Shown: positions 59,004 to 64,000 of the stretch, in pieces
Layout of the letters: every line of letters starts with the position of its first letter
Position numbering within the stretch: the stretch's first letter is position 1
NCBI GenBank assembly: GCA_016182795.1
Contig: JACPFW010000006.1
Span: 30,624-94,623 of the forward strand
Direction: 5' to 3'
DNA: 64,000 bases
Source of the DNA: Gemmatimonadota bacterium
GTDB lineage: Bacteria; Gemmatimonadota; Gemmatimonadetes; Gemmatimonadales; Gemmatimonadaceae
Notes under the pieces: generated by a model
What the model was told of the DNA's origin: nothing
Seen by the model: only the letters and a program-made list of their open reading frames with translations
The model's database searches: none
Position numbers and translations under genes: made by a program

Positions 59004-60313
59004 GCCTGGGCCGGACGGATGAGCGTCAGCGCCGAGACGAGCAGCGCCAGGTAGATCGTGGTCGGCGCGAAGGCGAGCGACACCGCGCCGGTGGACTGCC
59101 CCGTCACCCCCGACATCGACACCGCAAGCGCGATAAGCGCGCACGCACCGCAGAGCCCCGCTACCCAGCGCGCCGCGGCCGCGCCGCGCCCGGAGGTCAG
59201 CGCCCGCGGCACTATCCAGGCGGCCACGAGTCCAAGCGGCGTGAGCAGCAGCACGTTCCAGTTGCCGAACCAGAAAACGTGCGCCGAGAACAACTCCATG
59301 AAGAGTACCGCGGTGCCCACCAGGCCGGTGACCGCGTACCAGAGCGCGGAGAGCACGGCGATGGCGCGGCGCGATACCCGCTGGGTCGCCGGCCAGCGCC
59401 CACGCAGGGCGCTCATGAACGCCACGCCGCCGAGCAGCGCGAGCGCGACCAGGACGCCAAGGGCGACGGCCACGTACATCCCCGGGAACGCCTGCGGCGC
59501 GGGCGCCTCAACGGCGCGCGCCGCCGGGAAGATCACCTTCTCGCTGGCCACGAGCTTGACCATGCCGCCTACGCCGTCGGACACCATGATGCCGCGCAGG
59601 CGGTCGCGCAGGCGCATCGGCACATACATCTCCTCCCACGCCGTCATCCGCTTGTCGGCGCGCGGTCCGAGCGCGATATCGATGCCCAGTCGACTGGCCG
59701 GCACCCCCTCGGTGAGCCGCAGCGCCTCGCTGCGGAACGAATGCTCGCTCAGCGAGTCGGTCCACGCGCGCTTCAATGCGCCGCCGAGCACCTGATCGAG
59801 CGCGTCACGCACGCGCGTGGAGCAGTTGTCGAGGAAGTAGTCGTACCGGTAGTACTTGTTCTCCTCGAGCTCGTTCCAGCGCACGAACTTGAGCAGGGCC
59901 AACTTCTGCGCGCCACTCAGGTTGAGCTCCTGCTCCACCGTCTGCCGATCGTTCTCCTGGTAGTACGCGAGCAGGGGCACCGTCTCATAGCCCGCCACCC
60001 AATACCGCGTATCGCCGCTCAGGAAGCGACCGAGGAAGTTGGGCTCGTCGAACGAGAACATCCCCCAGTTCCACGAGACGTCGAGCGCGGTGATCGGATC
60101 GGCAATGCGCAGCGCGTTGTGCCCGAACCGCTCGAACACCGGCGTCCCCGGCCCGAAGGTGAGCAGCGACACGCGCAGCCGGCGCGCGTTCAGCGTGTCG
60201 CGCTGCACGGTTGGCTGGGCTGTGTTGGGCGCCTGCGCGTGCGCGGCGCCGGCCGATGCCAGCATCAGGGCGCCGGCAAGGGCACGCGTGAATCGCAACG
60301 TGAGTCTGTTCAT
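59000..60313 (-). CDS. DUF4105 (Lnb N-terminal domain) membrane protein
   Basis: The 437-residue protein has a signal peptide (LRFTRALAGALMLASAGAAHAQ) and a DUF4105 domain: RVSLLTFGPGTPVFERFGHNALRI, WNWGMFSFDEPNFLGRFLSGDTRYWV, NKYYRYDYFLDNCSTRVRD (conserved Cys/His residues). The C-terminal third has four or five transmembrane helices. ATG 60313 follows the spoIID stop by 11 nt. The catalytic role is uncertain; the conserved His/Cys resemble NlpC-type proteases. Confidence 0.85.
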   Translation of the reverse strand: MNRLTLRFTRALAGALMLASAGAAHAQAPNTAQPTVQRDTLNARRLRVSLLTFGPGTPVFERFGHNALRIADPITALDVSWNWGMFSFDEPNFLGRFLSGDTRYWVAGYETVPLLAYYQENDRQTVEQELNLSGAQKLALLKFVRWNELEENKYYRYDYFLDNCSTRVRDALDQVLGGALKRAWTDSLSEHSFRSEALRLTEGVPASRLGIDIALGPRADKRMTAWEEMYVPMRLRDRLRGIMVSDGVGGMVKLVASEKVIFPAARAVEAPAPQAFPGMYVAVALGVLVALALLGGVAFMSALRGRWPATQRVSRRAIAVLSALWYAVTGLVGTAVLFMELFSAHVFWFGNWNVLLLTPLGLVAAWIVPRALTSGRGAAAARWVAGLCGACALIALAVSMSGVTGQSTGAVSLAFAPTTIYLALLVSALTLIRPAQA

Positions 60314-60324
60314 GGTGGTCGAAA

Positions 60325-61704
60325 TCAGCTGGCCGGACCCAGCTCGGTGCCCGGGTAATACGTGCGCAAAATTGTGCGGAAGTCCTGCCCGGCGCGGGCA
60401 CGGCCGATGGCGCCCCACTGGCACATGCCGATGCCATGCCCCCAACCGTTGCCGCGAATGATCAGCCGGCGCAGCGCGCCGCCGGCGCCGACCTCCGGCT
60501 CGACGGAAAAATAGGTGCTGTTCAGGATCTCGCCACCGGGCGTCCGCAGCACGTAGCGGATGTCGTTGCCGCGCAGGGTGAACCGCCCGGCGTCGGTGTC
60601 GATGCGGAGCAGTGCCACGCGGCCGGTCGCGGTGCGCTGCTCGACGGTGACGCGCTCCACGTGCCCCGGCCCGCCACTGGGAACGCTCGCGTAGTTGCGC
60701 AGGTACTGCCGCACTGCGGCGTCGAGTTCGCTCGACTCAAGCGTCCGCGTCCACGCAAAGCGCGGCGCCGGATCGCAGTAGTAACGCTGGGTGCCGGGGA
60801 TGCGGTCGCTGACGCGTCGCAGATACGGCTGGCCGCCGGTGCGCCACACCTCGTCGGCGGTCGCCGTCTCGCCCCCGCACGCCGCGGAGTACGGGGCATC
60901 CACAGTGCGGCCGCCGTACTTGAGCACCAACCCGCTCGTGCTCGCCACCGCGGCATCGCTGAACGGACGTTCCGCGTCGAGTCCGCCGTACACCTGATCG
61001 GACGTTCCGGCCACCAGATCGTAGCTGACGTGACGCGCCGCAGTACCGCCGGCCGCCGCGAGACGTACAAAGGTGTAGCTGCGCGCCGCCACCGCCTGGG
61101 CCTCCACCGCCGCCTGCTCCGACGCCGTCCGGCCGCCGATCTCCAGCGGCACGACGCCGCGAAGATACTGCTCCACCGCGAGCACGTTCACCACCAGCAC
61201 GCCGGTGCCGTTGTCGGAGGGATAGAAACGCAGCACGCCGCGATACCGCCGGCCATTGAACAACACGTAGTCCTCGGCGCGACCGACGCGCAGCACCAGC
61301 GGCGCCGCGCGCCACGCGGTGGCGAAGCCGTCGGTGCGCACCGCGCGCAGCATGCTGCCGTCGCGCTCCAGCATCCACGCCTCGCCGGGGCGTCCCCGCA
61401 GCAGCACACCCTCGCGATCGTCGAACAGCCGCCACGCGCCGGTCGCCGTGACGCCGGGTTGGGCGGCCGCGGTCGTGAGCGCCACGCGCACGTCGCGGTC
61501 GCCCTCGCGCCGAAAGTCGGGGGCCTCGTCGCGCGGCACTTCCTCCGCGCGGGGCACGGCCGCCGGCTGGGAATCGACCGGCACCGGCTCCGGCGCGCGA
61601 CCAGGCACGCGAATCGGATCTTTTGTCGGCACGCCGAGTCGCGTCGTGACGCACGCGCCTATGAACAGCAGGGCCGCCGCGGCAGCGAGGCGGCGGTGCC
61701 TCAC
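60325..61704 (-). CDS. SpoIID/LytB-domain lipoprotein
   Basis: The 459-residue lipoprotein starts at GTG 61704, overlapping the rimO stop by 4 nt, with signal VRHRRLAAAAALLFIGAC (Cys18). The SpoIID domain includes YLRGVVPLEIGGRTASEQAAVEAQAVAARSYTF, YSAACGGETA, and the C-terminal GWGHGIGMCQWGAIGRARAGQDFRTILRTYYPGT. It is a peptidoglycan lytic transglycosylase acting on denuded glycans in spore formers. Non-sporulating lineages use related proteins in cell-wall remodelling; that role is inferred here. Confidence 0.88.
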   Translation of the reverse strand: MRHRRLAAAAALLFIGACVTTRLGVPTKDPIRVPGRAPEPVPVDSQPAAVPRAEEVPRDEAPDFRREGDRDVRVALTTAAAQPGVTATGAWRLFDDREGVLLRGRPGEAWMLERDGSMLRAVRTDGFATAWRAAPLVLRVGRAEDYVLFNGRRYRGVLRFYPSDNGTGVLVVNVLAVEQYLRGVVPLEIGGRTASEQAAVEAQAVAARSYTFVRLAAAGGTAARHVSYDLVAGTSDQVYGGLDAERPFSDAAVASTSGLVLKYGGRTVDAPYSAACGGETATADEVWRTGGQPYLRRVSDRIPGTQRYYCDPAPRFAWTRTLESSELDAAVRQYLRNYASVPSGGPGHVERVTVEQRTATGRVALLRIDTDAGRFTLRGNDIRYVLRTPGGEILNSTYFSVEPEVGAGGALRRLIIRGNGWGHGIGMCQWGAIGRARAGQDFRTILRTYYPGTELGPAS

Positions 61705-63083
61705 CGTCCGAAGCTCCCCACGCTCGACGACATCACCGGCAGCGAGCGCCCCGCCGACGCCGGGCGCGGCGCTTCGGCGTCGATGCTGACCACACGGGCG
61801 CGGAAGTCGTAATCGTCCACGACTTCCAGCACCTCGACTTCGGCGAACCGGCCGGCCGGCACGTCGCGGTCGAGCCACGTGAGGCCGTCGATGTCATCAG
61901 CCTGCCACGGGAGCCGGCCGGAGGCCGGGTGCTCGCCCTCGGCGCTCTCCTGCACCAGCACGCGGGCGCGGGCGCCCAGTCGCGACTCGTAGCGGCTGGC
62001 GGTGATGTGCCGCTGCAGCTCCTGCACCCGCTCCAGTCGCTCGCGCTTCACGGCGTCGGGCACGTCGTCGTCCATTTCCGCCGCGCGCGTCCCCTCCTGC
62101 GGCGAATACGTGAAGACGCCCACCCGCTCGAACTCGGTCTCGAGGAGGAACTCGGTGAGCTGCTCAAAATCGGCGTCGGTTTCGCCGGGGAATCCAACAA
62201 TGCAGGTGGTGCGGATGGCCACGCCGGGCACGGCATCGCGGAAGCGCGCGACCTTCTCGCGAATCGTCTTCTGCCGTTCGGGGCGCCGCATGCGCGTGAG
62301 CACGGCGTCGGACGCGTGCTGAATGGGCATGTCGAGATACGGCACAATGCGCGACTCGGCGGCGATGACTTCCAGCAGTTGCGGCGTGATGCCGGCCGAG
62401 TAGAGGTACATGTTGCGGATCCACGGGATCGACGTCTCGCGCACCAGCGCCTGCAGCACTTCGGGCAGGCGCACTCCGTCGCGGCGGTCGCGCCCGTAGT
62501 GCGCGAGATCCTGGGCCACGAGGTTGACCTCGCGCGCCCCCTGCATCTCGAGCAGCTGCGCCTCGCGCACAATATCGTCGAGCGCGAACGAGCGGTGCTT
62601 GCCGCGCATCAACGGGATGGCGCAAAACGCGCAGCCGTGGTCGCACCCCTCGCTCAACTTGAGGTACCGCACCCACGGCGTGTCGCCCGTGTACAGCCGC
62701 ACCCCAGGATGCAGCGTTTCCGGATCGCCAATGAGCCCGCGAGCGTGGAGTTCGGCGGCCAGCCGGTCGGCCTCCGACGCGCCGAGGAACAGATCCACCT
62801 CGGGGATCGCTTCCTGCATCTCGCCCTTGTGCCGCTCCACCATGCACCCCACCGCCACCACCGCGCGGCAGGCGCCGTCGCCCTTGTACTGCGCGGCCTC
62901 GAGGATCGCGTCGAGCGATTCCTTCTTGGCCGCGTCGATGAAGCCGCACGTGTTGACGACAATCAGCTCGGCGGCATCGAGCGACGTCACTGGTTCGCCG
63001 CCGTGGGCGCGCAGTTCGGCGACGTAGCGCTCGCTGTCGACGGTGTTCTTGTCGCAGCCGAGGGTGACAACCGCGAACTTCAA
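61701..63083 (-). CDS. rimO: ribosomal protein S12 methylthiotransferase
   Basis: The 460-residue radical-SAM enzyme methylthiolates Asp of ribosomal protein S12. The N-terminal UPF0004 domain has VTLGCDKNTVDSE, NTCGFIDAAKKES and VVAVGCMVERHKGE with three cluster cysteines. The radical-SAM motif is CDHGCAFCAIPLMRGKHRS, and a C-terminal TRAM domain follows (RARVLVQESAEG). The TTG start at 63083 gives the native N-terminus and overlaps the yajQ stop (TTGA). A 25-residue C-terminal tail follows TRAM. MiaB is less likely given the 'RGKHRS' and 'QDLAHYGRD' segments. Confidence 0.94.
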   Translation of the reverse strand: MKFAVVTLGCDKNTVDSERYVAELRAHGGEPVTSLDAAELIVVNTCGFIDAAKKESLDAILEAAQYKGDGACRAVVAVGCMVERHKGEMQEAIPEVDLFLGASEADRLAAELHARGLIGDPETLHPGVRLYTGDTPWVRYLKLSEGCDHGCAFCAIPLMRGKHRSFALDDIVREAQLLEMQGAREVNLVAQDLAHYGRDRRDGVRLPEVLQALVRETSIPWIRNMYLYSAGITPQLLEVIAAESRIVPYLDMPIQHASDAVLTRMRRPERQKTIREKVARFRDAVPGVAIRTTCIVGFPGETDADFEQLTEFLLETEFERVGVFTYSPQEGTRAAEMDDDVPDAVKRERLERVQELQRHITASRYESRLGARARVLVQESAEGEHPASGRLPWQADDIDGLTWLDRDVPAGRFAEVEVLEVVDDYDFRARVVSIDAEAPRPASAGRSLPVMSSSVGSFGR

Positions 63084-63583
63084 CGGTAGTTCCCGAAGTT
63101 GAGCTGCACGCCGAACTCGCCGCGGCGCAGCAGGGCCATGGCCTCCTGCAGCGCGTCCTTGTCGGGGCCGCTCACGCGCACCTGATCGCCCTGGATGGAC
63201 GCCTGCACCTTCTTGAGCTTGGCGTCCTTGATGGCGGCGGCGACCTTCTTGGCGGTGTCGGAGTCGAGCGCCTGCTTGAGCGTAATCTCCTTGCGCAGGG
63301 TGTCGCCGCCGGCGGGGACGTTGTCGCCGATCTCGAGGTTCTTCACCGGCACGCCGCGCTTGATGAGCTTCGACTGCACGATGTCCCACAGCGCGCGCAT
63401 GCGCATGTCGTGGTCGGTGTGCAGGCGGATGACGCCGTCGGCGCGCGCGAACTCAATGGTCAGCACCGTGGCGTCCTTGAAGTCATAGCGCTGGCTCGAC
63501 TCCTTCTGCGCCTGATTGACCGCGTTGTCGACTTCCTGGAGGTCGACGCCGGTGGTGACGTCAAAGCTGTAAGAAGAGGCCAT
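63080..63583 (-). CDS. yajQ: YajQ family cyclic-di-GMP-binding protein
   Basis: The 167-residue protein is full length for YajQ (UPF0234). ASSYSFDVTTGVDLQEVDNAVNQAQKE, RYDFKD and KVQASIQGDQVRVSGPDKDALQ are diagnostic. Relatives bind nucleic acids, and a Xanthomonas homologue binds c-di-GMP. It leads the yajQ-rimO-spoIID-DUF4105-hyuA-hyuB operon. The start ATG at 63583 has no Shine-Dalgarno; its leader is the repeat at 63584-63655. Confidence 0.92.
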   Translation of the reverse strand: MASSYSFDVTTGVDLQEVDNAVNQAQKESSQRYDFKDATVLTIEFARADGVIRLHTDHDMRMRALWDIVQSKLIKRGVPVKNLEIGDNVPAGGDTLRKEITLKQALDSDTAKKVAAAIKDAKLKKVQASIQGDQVRVSGPDKDALQEAMALLRRGEFGVQLNFGNYR

Positions 63584-63655
63584 GGGGATTGAGGACGTGG
63601 ACCGAGGATTGCGATCGAGGATCGCGAATCAGGAATCCGATTGGCGATTGGGGAA
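63584..63655. repeat. half-element of the GGATTGCGATTC repeat family upstream of yajQ
   Basis: The 72 nt directly before the yajQ start contain GGATTGAGGAC, GAGGATTGCGATCGAGGATC and GCGATTGGGG units, in the order and spirit of copies A and B. A small perfect hairpin GCGATC/GATCGC lies at 63611-63625. The opposing arm is missing. It probably forms the yajQ leader. Confidence 0.5.
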
Positions 63656-63719
63656 CAGGGAAAGATAACCGATCCCGCCCCCTCCCCTGCACCACACCCT
63701 GCCTCTTCCCCAGCACCTG

Positions 63720-64000
63720 CTATTGGCCCAGGTACGACTCCAGTGCCTTGGCCCTGCTGATGTGCCGCAGCCGGCTCAGCGCCTTCTCCTTGATCTGCCG
63801 CACGCGCTCGCGCGTGATGTTCAGCACCTCGCCGATCTCCTCGAGCGTCATCGGCTCGGCGCCGTCGAGGCCGAAGTAGAGCTTGAGGATCTTGGCCTCG
63901 CGCTCCTTGAGGCCGCGCAGGGCCTCGTGGATCGACTCGGTGAGCGCCTTCTCGAACGTCTCCTCGTCCGGCGTGCGGCTCTCGGTGTCGGGCAGGTAGT
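63720..64000 (-). CDS. rpoD: primary sigma factor, C-terminal part (region 4)
   Basis: The last 92 codons of a sigma-70 gene are visible, running off the right edge. The sequence from YLPDTESRTPDEETFEKALT through LKEREAKILKLYFGLDG to the helix-turn-helix MTLEEIGEVLNITRERVRQI and KEKALSRLRH is region 4, which reads the -35 box. The end ESYLGQ resembles primary sigma factors. The stop is TAG at 63720-63722. Confidence 0.92.
   Translation of the reverse strand, partial: YLPDTESRTPDEETFEKALTESIHEALRGLKEREAKILKLYFGLDGAEPMTLEEIGEVLNITRERVRQIKEKALSRLRHISRAKALESYLGQ

Overview
The window is a GC-rich chromosomal segment from a Gram-negative-type bacterium. Evidence for an outer membrane includes LolA, a C-terminal-Phe outer-membrane barrel, several lipoproteins and TolB-like propellers. 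SMC, TL5/CTC-type L25, YlbF, SpoIID, CpsD-like/SPOR proteins and many large secreted hydrolases together suggest Gemmatimonadota. That assignment is an inference from gene content; there is no rRNA here to confirm it.

Layout. 1-10.9 kb is housekeeping: a partial hypothetical gene, trxA, methylmalonyl-CoA epimerase, a lipoprotein, pdxJ, a degenerate Hpt protein, a flippase-like membrane protein, ispE, a zinc-ribbon protein, tRNA-Gln(UUG), prs, rplY (CTC), pth, a four-helix-bundle gene and ychF. 11.0-19.6 kb is a single minus-strand operon for a lasso peptide. Read in transcription order it encodes B1 (PqqD-like RRE), B2 (protease), a PRMT-like methyltransferase, three paralogous precursors, C (macrolactam synthetase), an HPr-kinase-like kinase, a nucleotidyltransferase and an ABC exporter. 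19.8-26 kb holds rpsF-rpsR-DUF2232-rplI, rsfS and a very large protease/propeller/barrel protein. 26-39 kb holds SPOR proteins (one frameshifted), smc, a FlgD/T9SS-tail protein, DAHP synthase, lolA and a penicillin-acylase-type hydrolase. 37.6-42.5 kb is the minus-strand operon rpmE-prfA-prmC-ylbF-tmk-ctpA. 42.6-53.7 kb contains a CRP-type regulator, an MBL hydrolase, a CsgG-like protein, GAF/HD-GYP and GGDEF signalling proteins, an M14 peptidase and an alpha-L-fucosidase. 53.7-64 kb holds a TspO-like protein, cytochrome c, TerB, and a tightly coupled operon yajQ-rimO-spoIID-DUF4105-hyuA-hyuB, followed at the window edge by the 3' end of the primary sigma factor gene.

The most unusual system is the lasso operon. 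All three precursors carry an exact W-x2-P-x-L-x3-G-x5-T recognition motif and an 18-residue cationic core with Asp at position 9 and a C-terminal Arg-Arg-Thr. The operon combines this with an HprK-like kinase, a nucleotidyltransferase and a protein-arginine-methyltransferase-like enzyme, so C-terminal Thr phosphorylation (possibly further decorated) and Arg methylation are testable predictions. A second theme is a set of nested imperfect intergenic palindromes made of short degenerate repeats; one family is shared between loci 11.5 kb apart. Other points of interest are a probable CTG start for prfA in a CTGA stop/start overlap, and a frameshift in a SPOR-domain gene.
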